Shown: in pieces, positions 23,454-30,770 of the stretch
Layout of the letters: the number at the start of each line of letters is the position of its first letter
Position numbering within the stretch: position 1 is the stretch's first letter
NCBI GenBank assembly: GCA_964501915.1
Contig: CAZCVP010000002.1
Coordinates: 1-64,000, forward strand
DNA from: CAYFPX01 sp964501915
GTDB lineage: Bacteria > Myxococcota_A > UBA796 > CAJQPC01
Reading direction: 5' to 3'
DNA: 64,000 nucleotides
Made by a program: the position numbers and the translations under genes
Notes under the pieces: model-generated
Told to the model about the DNA's origin: nothing
Seen by the model: only the letters and a program-made list of their open reading frames with translations
The model's database searches: none

Positions 23454-24325
23454 CGCGTCTCCGTGGTGGTGGGCGACGTGGTGTCGTCCTCCGTGCCAGC
23501 CCTCAGGCCGCGCGCGATCGAGAGCAGCACGGTGTCCGCCAGGTCGGCGTTCTGGGCGTTCCAGTGGAAGCTGCTGAAGATGACCTGCCCCTGGCCCTTG
23601 TCGAAGCTGACCAGGAGCGGCACGTCCTGGACCACGCCGAAGCCTTCGCTCTGCGAGAGCTTCACCTCGGCGTCTCCCCGCAGCAGCACGTCGACGCCCT
23701 CGCCGACGCTCTCGATCACCGTCCAGTCGCTGTAGTTGAACTCCAGGGAGACCTGGTCGGTGCCGAGCGCGTCCTCCAGCTCGGCGTCGGTCACGCGGGC
23801 CTGGACCCGACCGAGGGTGCCGACCTGGGCGTCGTCGAGGACCAGGTCGTCGCCGTAGAAGTCGATCTCATCGGGAAAGGCGGCCTCGACGAGGTCATAG
23901 GTCCAGTCGCTGGCCCAGACGAGCCCGGCCCGCTCCGCGAACTCGGTGACGTTGGCCACCACCGTCGGATCGGCCACGAGGTGGTCGTCGCGCTCGACGC
24001 CATTGTACTCCCAGGCTCCCAGACCCCGCGTCCCGGAGTTGATCATCACGGCGTCGTAGAGGAAGAGCTCCCGGCCGCCGTCCTCCCCGGTCCCGCTGAA
24101 CAGGGTCTCGGCCTTCAACGCGATGAGGTCGGGATCCAGGTCCGGATCGTAGGCCGCACAGCAGACGAAGCCCTCGTAGGTCTGGTGATCGATGAGCTGG
24201 CGCCCGAGGGACTCCGAGATGTCGTCGAAGTCCCCGGCGACGACCGCCACCGTGTCGATGGGGCGCACGTTCACTGTGGTCTCGATGCAGGCGAGCCCGG
24301 TGGCTGCCAGCCAGATGGGAAGCAT
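23450..24325 (-). CDS. Lipoprotein of unknown function (operon gene 2)
   Basis: A 291-residue lipoprotein with a short leader and lipobox ATGLAC. The body alternates strands and helices (TVAVVAGDFDDISESLGRQLIDH, ELFLYDAVMINSGTRGL, HLVADPTVVANVTEFAERAGLVWASDWTYDLVEAAFP, QGQVIFSSFHWNAQ). This is reminiscent of glutamine-amidotransferase-like or ThuA-like folds seen in surface proteins, but no catalytic Cys-His pair is evident. I do not assign a function. The tail is Thr-rich. It starts four bases after the IPT lipoprotein stop and its stop overlaps the VWA gene start (ATGA). Confidence 0.7.
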   Translation of the reverse strand: MLPIWLAATGLACIETTVNVRPIDTVAVVAGDFDDISESLGRQLIDHQTYEGFVCCAAYDPDLDPDLIALKAETLFSGTGEDGGRELFLYDAVMINSGTRGLGAWEYNGVERDDHLVADPTVVANVTEFAERAGLVWASDWTYDLVEAAFPDEIDFYGDDLVLDDAQVGTLGRVQARVTDAELEDALGTDQVSLEFNYSDWTVIESVGEGVDVLLRGDAEVKLSQSEGFGVVQDVPLLVSFDKGQGQVIFSSFHWNAQNADLADTVLLSIARGLRAGTEDDTTSPTTTETR

Positions 24326-24329
24326 CGGT

Positions 24330-26069
24330 CTACTCGAGGATCATGGAGGCCGACAGGTAGATGTACGACTTCGCGACGTTGGTCTGGTACTTGGAGTCCT
24401 TGAGCCCGAACTCGGGACCCTCGATGTAGCTGTAGGCGGTGAAGCTCACCGGCGAGGCTTCGAGCTGGGAGAGCTCCTCACCGGTGTAGGTGTGGACGCC
24501 GTCGTCCCAGGGGAAGGACCCGGCGAAGCCGGACTTGCCCGTCTCCACGAGGGTGCCGCTGATCGAGGTGTAGAAGATGGCGTCGGGGTAGGTCTCGGCC
24601 GGGGTCCAGGTGTAGTCGAAGTCCTGGGCCCGGTCGTGGGTGTAGTTGCCCCAGAGCTCCGGCGTCAGCAGCTCCCAGTCGGCGGGGACCGTGGGCTGGA
24701 CACCGGGCAGGAGCTCCTCGGGGAGTCCGTCGGGGTCGCCCTGGAGGTGGAGGTCGTAGAGCTGGTCCGGCACGTAGTCGGCCATCGTGAGGTCTTCGCC
24801 GATGTAGTAGATGCTGCCGGTCGAGGCGTCGATCTGCTTGGTCAGCGTGACCGTGTTGGCGTCGGACTCCAGCCAGACGAAGTCGCCGGCGGACACGGTC
24901 TGGGGGGTCGGGCAGTCGTCGTTGGACTCGACCGGATCGGGCACCGGGAAGACGCCGTTGAGGTCATAGGGCATCGGGCCGTCGCCGGGCGGAGGCGACG
25001 AACCACAGGGCGGATCGAGGGGGATGACGAAGGAAGCCCCCGCCGAGACCCGCTCGGACAGGGTGCCGGTGTCGTTGTCGATGCCGCGGGTGACCGTGAA
25101 CGAGAGGCCGATGGCGACGTCACCCAGGGCCAGGTCTCCGCCCACGACCTCGAAGGCGTCGGGGATGAGCACGCCTTCGTCGCCGGACTCGACGAGCACG
25201 TCCCGCAGGCCGAGAACGGCGGCGTTGGACAGGGTGATGTGGCCCCACATGTTCTGGGCATCGATGACGTGGACGTCGTCGACGACGATGTCGAGGACCT
25301 CGCGGCCTTCGGTCAGGAAGGTCAGCTCGGTGAGGTCCTCCTGGAAGTTCGTGTCTCGCCCGACGATGGTGTACTCGACCGTGGTGCCCTGCTCGGCCGT
25401 CTCCGGGTCCCAGGTGGCGGCGAGCCCGACCCGATCGACCGTGAAGACGTCGTAGGCGGTGACGACCTTGGGCCCGTCCTCGGTGAAGACGTCGCGGGTG
25501 CCCGGGTGGGCATCGGACCGCACGGCGATGGTGGCCTCGAGGATGGTCTCCGAGAGCACCGTCAGCTCGAGCACGTCGATGCCGTCGCCGAAGTTGATCC
25601 AGGTCCGGCCACCGAGCCACTGGGTGTTGGTCCCGACGATCTCGACGTCGATGGTCTCGCCGATCCGGGCGTTGTCCGGCGTCACCGAGAACGTGCTGCT
25701 GTTGACCCGGAAGGCCTTGGCCAGCACGTGCTCGGTCTCGCCGATGGCGAGGGTGACGTCGCGCTTGCCGGTCTCGGCGTCCAGCGCGATGTCGATGTCG
25801 GCGAAGGCGGTCCAGCCGTCGATGACGGTGACCGACTCCACGGTGATGCCCTCACCGAAGTCGACCGAGGTCTCCTCCAGGCTGAGGCCCGACCGGGAAG
25901 CCGAGACGGTGACCCGCATCGAGGTCCCGAGGGCTCCCTCGGGCGGGTCGATGCTGAAGGTCAGGGCCGAGGACTCGGGCTGATCCGTGTCGATGCTCTC
26001 GTCCTGGCAGGACGGGGCGACCACGACCAGAACGAGAGCCAGGACGGTGAACAGTGCCTTGCGCAGCAT
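24330..26069 (-). CDS. IPT/TIG-repeat lipoprotein (operon gene 1)
   Basis: A 579-residue lipoprotein (MLRKALFTVLALVLVVVAPSC). Three or four immunoglobulin-like IPT/TIG-style repeats follow (SIDPPEGALGTSMRVTVSA, SVTPDNARIGETIDVEIVG, TWDPETAEQGTTVEYTIVG). The last 220 residues match the C-terminal domain of the lipoprotein at 16870-18021 (GDFVWL versus GEFVYL, a shared LLP element and a shared W-D-x-G element). ATG 26069 has an AAGGGA ribosome site. It is the promoter-proximal gene of the lipoprotein operon. Surface binding is inferred only. Confidence 0.75.
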   Translation of the reverse strand: MLRKALFTVLALVLVVVAPSCQDESIDTDQPESSALTFSIDPPEGALGTSMRVTVSASRSGLSLEETSVDFGEGITVESVTVIDGWTAFADIDIALDAETGKRDVTLAIGETEHVLAKAFRVNSSTFSVTPDNARIGETIDVEIVGTNTQWLGGRTWINFGDGIDVLELTVLSETILEATIAVRSDAHPGTRDVFTEDGPKVVTAYDVFTVDRVGLAATWDPETAEQGTTVEYTIVGRDTNFQEDLTELTFLTEGREVLDIVVDDVHVIDAQNMWGHITLSNAAVLGLRDVLVESGDEGVLIPDAFEVVGGDLALGDVAIGLSFTVTRGIDNDTGTLSERVSAGASFVIPLDPPCGSSPPPGDGPMPYDLNGVFPVPDPVESNDDCPTPQTVSAGDFVWLESDANTVTLTKQIDASTGSIYYIGEDLTMADYVPDQLYDLHLQGDPDGLPEELLPGVQPTVPADWELLTPELWGNYTHDRAQDFDYTWTPAETYPDAIFYTSISGTLVETGKSGFAGSFPWDDGVHTYTGEELSQLEASPVSFTAYSYIEGPEFGLKDSKYQTNVAKSYIYLSASMILE

Positions 26070-26125
26070 CGCAGGTCCCTTGAAGAGGTCGAGGTGGGGT
26101 ATTCCACGGGGAGAGCCGGGGTCGC

Positions 26126-26155
26126 AATATAGCGCTGGGTCGGAGCCCGCAGCAA
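26126..26155 (-). promoter_or_regulatory. Candidate sigma-70-type promoter of the lipoprotein operon
   Basis: On the minus strand TTGCTG (26155-26150) and TATATT (26131-26126) are 18 bases apart. They lie in an unusually AT-rich spot between the EEP gene stop (26156) and the first lipoprotein start (26069), giving a leader of about 50 bases. Confidence 0.45.
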
Positions 26156-27163
26156 TCACCGTCCCAAGCCGCCCTTCACGCGCAGCCGTGCCCGGACCGG
26201 CAGGTGGTCCGACAGCTCGCCGTGTTGGCGAAGAACGCATGCTTCCAGCACCTCGAGCCGGGTCCCGTGGAAGAGGTAGTCGAGGCGCCGATCCGGCGAA
26301 GTGGCGCCGAAGGGCAGGTACGTCCGCCAGGCCGGATCTGCGACGCGGTGGCCCGACACGTCGTCGAAGGCGTCGAGCAGTCTCCGGAGAGGCGGACTGC
26401 CCTCCGGGTAGTGCCCCACCTCGACCCCCAGGCGCGCGGGGTCGTCGCCGGGCGGGAGGAGGTTGAAGTCGCCGCCGAGGAGGAAGTCGGGTCGGCGCCG
26501 CATCCAGGCGGCCAGGCGAGCCGTCTGCAGCGCCAGGGTGCCGTCCCCACGGGAGAAGGCCGAGAGGTGGACAGAGCCCAGGCGGAGCGCGGTCTCGCCC
26601 GCCACCGCGAGGGGCATCGACAGCAGCGCCCGCTTCAGGTTCAGCGCCTGGCGCCAGCGCGGCTCGTCGAGTCGGGGGAGATCGATCCGCCGCCCCGGCC
26701 CCAGGGGGAACCGGCTCAGCACCGCCAGGTGCATGCCGATCCGTCCCAGCGGGCGATGGGAGGGCACCGGCACGTAGCGGGCCTGGTGGTAGGGCGTGCT
26801 CGCCCAGGCGCACCAGTCCCCGGCCTCCAGCAGCGGCTGGAGCTGGTCGACACGACCCGTGCGGGCGCTGTCCCGATCGACCTCCTGGAGCAGGGCCACG
26901 TCCGGGCGCTCGTCAGCGAGCACGCTGGTGATCGCCGCGAGGGTCCTCCGGACGTCGGCCTTGGGGACGTGGACCGCCCGGCCACCGTCGTAGAAGAACT
27001 CGTGGCGGCGCGACGCGCAGAACTGGAGGTTCCAGCACAGCACCGTGAAGGGCTGCCCCACCTCGAGGGACTGCCCCCGCCGGAGGGTCACGGGCTGCAC
27101 GGGCAGCACCGGTGGCGGCTCCCAGGCGAACCAGTCCCGGACCCGCCGACCCGGACACGACAT
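26156..27163 (-). CDS. Endonuclease/exonuclease/phosphatase (EEP) family protein
   Basis: A 335-residue metal-dependent phosphoesterase-like protein. EEP landmarks are in order: LCWNLQF (Asn45), VALLQEVDRDS (Glu94, metal ligand), LRLGSVHLSAFSRGDGT (catalytic His), FLLGGDFNLLPPGDD (Asp-x-Asn), DYLFHGTRLE and LSDHLPVRARL (Ser-Asp-His). The substrate could be DNA, a phosphoinositide or another phosphodiester. No signal peptide is present. It lies 23 bases downstream of the aldolase-like gene on the same strand, so they may form an operon. Confidence 0.85.
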   Translation of the reverse strand: MSCPGRRVRDWFAWEPPPVLPVQPVTLRRGQSLEVGQPFTVLCWNLQFCASRRHEFFYDGGRAVHVPKADVRRTLAAITSVLADERPDVALLQEVDRDSARTGRVDQLQPLLEAGDWCAWASTPYHQARYVPVPSHRPLGRIGMHLAVLSRFPLGPGRRIDLPRLDEPRWRQALNLKRALLSMPLAVAGETALRLGSVHLSAFSRGDGTLALQTARLAAWMRRRPDFLLGGDFNLLPPGDDPARLGVEVGHYPEGSPPLRRLLDAFDDVSGHRVADPAWRTYLPFGATSPDRRLDYLFHGTRLEVLEACVLRQHGELSDHLPVRARLRVKGGLGR

Positions 27164-27186
27164 CGCGAGCTCTCGGAGGAGCCGCG

Positions 27187-28185
27187 CTACTTGGCGGCGC
27201 CTTCCAGGCGCTTGGCGTGGGCCTGGTACATGTCCAGGACCTGGTAGCGGCGTTCCTCGCCCATCCGGGCGATGCCCGACTTGGGATGGATGTTGAAGAA
27301 GCCGGTGATGGCGTAGGGCAGGTGGTAGCCCCAGCGCAGGTCGTCTCGCCGGTTGGCGAAGGCCTCGACGAGGTCGAGCACCGGCTGCACGTCGTAGCGG
27401 GGGTTGTCGAGGTAGAAGAGCAGCAGCTCCAGCGGGCAGTTGCCGGCGCCGCGGCCCATGCCGTGCACGGTGGCGTCGACGAAGTCGACCCCCTCGTCGA
27501 TGGCGGCGATGCTGTTGGCGAAGGCCTGCTGCTGGTTGTTGTGGAAGTGGACCCCGACCTTGATGTCCTCGCCCAGGTAGTTCATGTACTTGTGGACGAG
27601 ATAGCGCACGTGGTACGGGAACAACGAGCCGAAGCTGTCCACGATGGCCACGTTGTGCACGCCCGAGGTGGCGAGGCGCTTCAGGAAGGTGTCGACCTCG
27701 GCGGGCTCACAGGTGGAGACCGCCATGACGTTCATGAAGGTCTCGTAGCCCTGCTCCAGGCAGTGATCGAGCAGCTCCAGCGCCTGGTCGAGCTGGTGGT
27801 GGTAGGTGGCGATCCGCATCACGTCGAGGGCGCTCTCGCTCGCCGGGCCGATGTCGGCGAGCTCGACGCGGCCGATGTCGAGCATCGCCGAGAGCTTCAT
27901 CGCCCCCGGCTCGACCACGCCGGCCAGGTCGTCTTCGGTGCAGAACTTCCAGGGGCCGTTCTCGTCGCGGGAGAACAGGCCGGCCTTGGTCTTGTAGCCG
28001 ACCTCCATGTACTCCACGCCGGACGCGGTCAGGGCCTTGAAGGTCCGCCGCACGAAGTCGGGGCTGAATTGCCACTGGTTGCAGATCCCACCGTCGCGGA
28101 TCGTGCAGTCGAGGACCTTGATCCGACGGCGGCGATCGGTGACCAGTCCGTCGGGGCAGCAGCTTACGCGGTAGTCGAGTCCCAT
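27187..28185 (-). CDS. HMGL-like aldolase / 4-hydroxy-2-oxovalerate aldolase homologue
   Basis: A 332-residue TIM-barrel enzyme of the HMG-CoA lyase-like/DRE superfamily. KVLDCTIRDGG carries the Arg-Asp pair used for metal and substrate binding; GVEYMEVGYKTK, VHFHNNQQQAFANSIAAIDEGVDFVDATVHGMGRGAGNCPLELLL gives the metal-binding HxHN and the GxGRGAGN loop. The C-terminus has HLPYAITGFFNIHPKSG. It may cleave or form a C-C bond in 2-oxo-acid chemistry; the substrate is unknown. ATG 28185 is chosen for its CGGAGGT ribosome site; an extended frame to 28236 lacks one. Confidence 0.85.
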   Translation of the reverse strand: MGLDYRVSCCPDGLVTDRRRRIKVLDCTIRDGGICNQWQFSPDFVRRTFKALTASGVEYMEVGYKTKAGLFSRDENGPWKFCTEDDLAGVVEPGAMKLSAMLDIGRVELADIGPASESALDVMRIATYHHQLDQALELLDHCLEQGYETFMNVMAVSTCEPAEVDTFLKRLATSGVHNVAIVDSFGSLFPYHVRYLVHKYMNYLGEDIKVGVHFHNNQQQAFANSIAAIDEGVDFVDATVHGMGRGAGNCPLELLLFYLDNPRYDVQPVLDLVEAFANRRDDLRWGYHLPYAITGFFNIHPKSGIARMGEERRYQVLDMYQAHAKRLEGAAK

Positions 28186-28260
28186 GGGGTACCTCCGGGG
28201 CGGCGCAGCATAGTGCGGTGCTCTGCGGCCCGCCACGACGAAGCAGGCCGACCCATGCGT

Positions 28261-28299
28261 TCAAGCATTCGGCTCAAGGTGCCGATCCCGTGTCCGATC
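28261..28299 (+). promoter_or_regulatory. Tandem sigma-28-like elements before fliJ
   Basis: Two overlapping TCAAG...CCGATC pairs: TCAAG 28261-28265 with CCGATC 28282-28287 (16-base spacer) and TCAAG 28274-28278 with CCGATC 28294-28299 (15-base spacer). This resembles the FliA/sigma-28 pattern TCAAG-N15-CCGATA. The nearest element leaves a leader of about 20 bases before fliJ. Confidence 0.45.
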
Positions 28300-28325
28300 G
28301 GGACAGCACCACCCGAGGACGGACC

Positions 28326-28748
28326 ATGGCCGACTCTCTCGCCAAGCTTCAGCGCATTCGAGACCGGGAGCGCAAGGCGGCCCGGCTGGAGCTGGCTCGG
28401 GCAGAGCGGGCCAAGGCGACCCAGGCCGCACGCCTGGAGCAGAACCGGCACGCCGCACGCAACGCGCGGTCCCTGGCCGGGTCCGTCGACCCGGTCGAGC
28501 TCGCCCGCTACCACGCCTTCCAGCTCCGCATGGAGATGACGAGGCGCCGCGAGGCCACGCGACTGGAGAAGCGGGAACAGGACGTGGAGCGCCGGCAGGC
28601 GAAGCTGGTGGAGGCGATGCGCGAGGCCCGCGTGGTCGAGCTCGTCGCCGAGGTCCGCGCCGAGCAGGAGGCGCTGGAGACCCGGCGCAAGGAGACCGGC
28701 ATCCTCGACGAAGTCGGCCTCCAGAGCTGGTTCCGCCGGTCGGCCTGA
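28326..28748 (+). CDS. fliJ: Flagellar export chaperone FliJ
   Basis: A 140-residue, highly charged coiled coil (SLAKLQRIRDRERKAARLELARAERAKATQAARLEQ and onward), the size and composition of FliJ, the central stalk that couples the FliI ATPase to the export gate. Position supports it: it is directly followed by a MotE-like gene and a FliK-like gene. fliI and fliH, which usually lie just upstream, are absent here. ATG 28326 follows GAGG. Confidence 0.8.
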   Translation: MADSLAKLQRIRDRERKAARLELARAERAKATQAARLEQNRHAARNARSLAGSVDPVELARYHAFQLRMEMTRRREATRLEKREQDVERRQAKLVEAMREARVVELVAEVRAEQEALETRRKETGILDEVGLQSWFRRSA

Positions 28749-28763
28749 TCCAAGGGAGGCGGC

Positions 28764-29321
28764 ATGCAGCGACAGCGCAAGACCGCACTGCTCGGTGTCC
28801 TCACCCTGGCGACGGTGATCACCACCGGTGCCCTCTTCTCCGGCTGGGAGCCGCTGTCCAGCACCGCCGAGGCGGCTGACGATCCCGTGCTCCAGGAGTG
28901 CCCGGATCCCACCAGCCCCGGCATGCGCGAGGTCCTCGACGCCTTGAAGGCCAAGGAGCGAGCCCTGGAGCGTCGTGCTCGATCGATCGAGGCCCGCGAG
29001 GGCGACCTGCGCCGCGTCGAGGACGACCTGCAGGCCCGCTTGGACGAGCTGGCCACGCTCCGCGCGGAGCTGCGCGAGCTGCTCGAGCAGGGCGACGCCG
29101 AGCGCGAGGCCCGCGTCGACGGCCTGGTGAAGATGGTGGAGAACATGCGCTCCAAGCAGGCCGCCACGGTGGTCTCCGAGCTCGAGGACGACCTGGCCGT
29201 CGAGGTCCTGGACCGGATGAACCGGGGCAAGGCGGGCAAGATGCTGGCCGCCATGGATCCGAGCCGTGCCGCCGACCTCGCCGAGCAGCTCACCGTGCCC
29301 GTGCTGTGGGAGGACTCTTGA
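28764..29321 (+). CDS. motE: MotE-like periplasmic flagellar protein
   Basis: A 185-residue protein with a signal anchor (TALLGVLTLATVITTGALFS), a long coiled coil (about 60-125) and a C-terminal MgtE-N/FliG-like segment (VENMRSKQAATVVSELEDDLAVEVLDRMNRGKAGKMLAAMDPSRAADL, read in pieces). This is the layout of MotE, a periplasmic stator or chaperone factor commonly encoded between fliJ and fliK. It starts 15 bases after fliJ, and its stop overlaps the next TTG start (TTGA). Confidence 0.8.
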   Translation: MQRQRKTALLGVLTLATVITTGALFSGWEPLSSTAEAADDPVLQECPDPTSPGMREVLDALKAKERALERRARSIEAREGDLRRVEDDLQARLDELATLRAELRELLEQGDAEREARVDGLVKMVENMRSKQAATVVSELEDDLAVEVLDRMNRGKAGKMLAAMDPSRAADLAEQLTVPVLWEDS

Positions 29322-30193
29322 CCTCGGCGGCGCTGCCGATCCTGGGGGGCGCTCTGCCCGAAGGCGGTGCCCAGGCCGACGGGGTGTCAGGAAGGGAGGC
29401 CTTCGCGGCGGAGCTGCTGGGCGTGGCGGCCGAAGGGGCTCCGGCACCGGCGGCGCCGGTCCAGCCCCAGGAGCCCTCCGACGAGGACATGGAGCCCGCC
29501 GAGGTGCCGGACCAGGCCGTCGCGCTGGTCGCAGCCCCGGTGGAGGTCCCCGGCGACGGGGCCCCAGCGGCGGCGGAGGGCCTCGAGCTCGCCGGAGCGC
29601 AGGCACGGGTGGAGGCGCCCGAGGCCCAGCCGGCGCCGGACGCACAGAGGATGTTCGAGGTCGAGGAGCTGCCAGCCCCCGAGCCGCTCCCCGAGACACC
29701 TCGGCAGGCCCTGGAGTCCGCGCTCTCCGACCTCGCCGGCGAGGGCGAGGGCGACGGCCCCGACTCCCCGCTGCCCAAGGCCGCCCAGGGCGCCGACCCC
29801 ACGGCGCCGGAGTGGGACGGCCTGCTGGAGCCGGAGGGGGTGGCCGAGGCCGAGGTCCAGGCCGAGCCGGAGGTGGAGCTGCCCACGCCGGACCTGACGC
29901 GGCTGCGGGTGCAGGTGGACGACGACCTGGCGGTGGAGGTCGGACGCGAGGGTGGTCGGCTGGACGTCGCGATCGACGGCACGGCCCAGGCCCTGGAAGA
30001 CCTGGAGGACATGGGACCCGAGCTGGCCGCCAGCCTGGAGCAGATGGGCTTCAGCCTGGGCAGCTTCTCCCAGGAGGAGCGCCAGGAGGCGCCCGAGGGC
30101 GGCGCGGGGGCGGGCGAGGTCGACGGCGCCGCCCAGGCGACCCGTGGCCCGCGGAAGCCGTCGGGGGGGCGGCTGGTGAACCGGCTGGCGTAG
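29318..30193 (+). CDS. fliK: FliK-like flagellar hook-length control protein
   Basis: A 291-residue protein, mostly Ala/Pro/Glu-rich and probably unfolded, as expected for a hook ruler. The C-terminal 90 residues (LTRLRVQVDDDLAVEVGREGGRLDVAIDG to ELAASLEQMGFSLGSFS) follow the FliK Flg_hook domain, in which strands precede a helix and then G-x-x-L-G. The start is TTG 29318, overlapping the motE stop; no better start is in frame. The identification rests on composition, C-terminal pattern and neighbours. Confidence 0.7.
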   Translation: MTSAALPILGGALPEGGAQADGVSGREAFAAELLGVAAEGAPAPAAPVQPQEPSDEDMEPAEVPDQAVALVAAPVEVPGDGAPAAAEGLELAGAQARVEAPEAQPAPDAQRMFEVEELPAPEPLPETPRQALESALSDLAGEGEGDGPDSPLPKAAQGADPTAPEWDGLLEPEGVAEAEVQAEPEVELPTPDLTRLRVQVDDDLAVEVGREGGRLDVAIDGTAQALEDLEDMGPELAASLEQMGFSLGSFSQEERQEAPEGGAGAGEVDGAAQATRGPRKPSGGRLVNRLA

Positions 30194-30222
30194 GCGCCAG
30201 GGTCCGGCCCGCGCGGTCCCGG

Positions 30223-30282
30223 CACACCGAGTCGCCCGAGATCGCCGCCTGCAGACACCGAGTCGCCCCGGTTCGCCGCCTG
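30223..30282. repeat. Two-copy 31-bp tandem repeat after fliK
   Basis: Two imperfect copies (30223-30251 and 30254-30282) share ACACCGAGTCGCC and CGCCGCCTG. They lie in the 271-base space between fliK and the nucleotidyltransferase. Otherwise that space holds only a short AT-richer stretch (about 30320-30340) that could carry a promoter. Confidence 0.6.
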
Positions 30283-30464
30283 ACGCCCGACCGGCGACCC
30301 GAGCGGGTCATCGTCCCTCCGTAACTACCTGAATTCTCGTCCAGAGATCTCGCGCGAGCTGCAGAGGCGGCGATGTGAGTCGACTCGGTGTAGACAGCGC
30401 CCGTTCCGTCGACTCGCGGGCACGACGCCGCCCGCGGACCGCATGCAGGCCCTGTGCTGACCTC

Positions 30465-30770
30465 ATGCGCGACGCCCTCCGACTGCGTCTGGCGCAGGAG
30501 GCGGGTCTCCTGTTCAGCGTGCTCTTCGGGTCCCACGCCCGGGGCCGTGCCCACGCCGGCAGCGACGTAGACATCGCCGTGGCCCTGGCGCCGGGGTCCG
30601 ACATCGGCGCCCACCTGGGCCGCCTGGCCGCGGATCTCGAGCGCATCGCCGGGGCGCCGGTCGACCTCGTCGTGCTCTCCGAGGCCGGTCCCCCGCTGCG
30701 CTGGCGGATCCTGTGGCACGGCGAGCCGCTGCACGTCGCCGATCGGCGGGCCTTCGTCGCCACCCGGAGG
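30465..30770 (+). CDS. MNT-type nucleotidyltransferase, 3' end unresolved
   Basis: A small polymerase-beta-like nucleotidyltransferase. The active site is complete: GSHARGRAHAGSDVDIAV (Gly22-Ser23, Asp34, Asp36) and Asp67 in GAPVDLVVLSEAGPPLRWRIL. The domain ends near residue 100, but the frame stays open into the antisense FG-GAP gene until 31841, so the true stop is unknown. A frameshift, or a recent loss of the stop, would explain this. MNT proteins often pair with a HEPN partner as an antitoxin; no HEPN gene is visible here. The end given is where the antisense gene begins. Confidence 0.55.
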
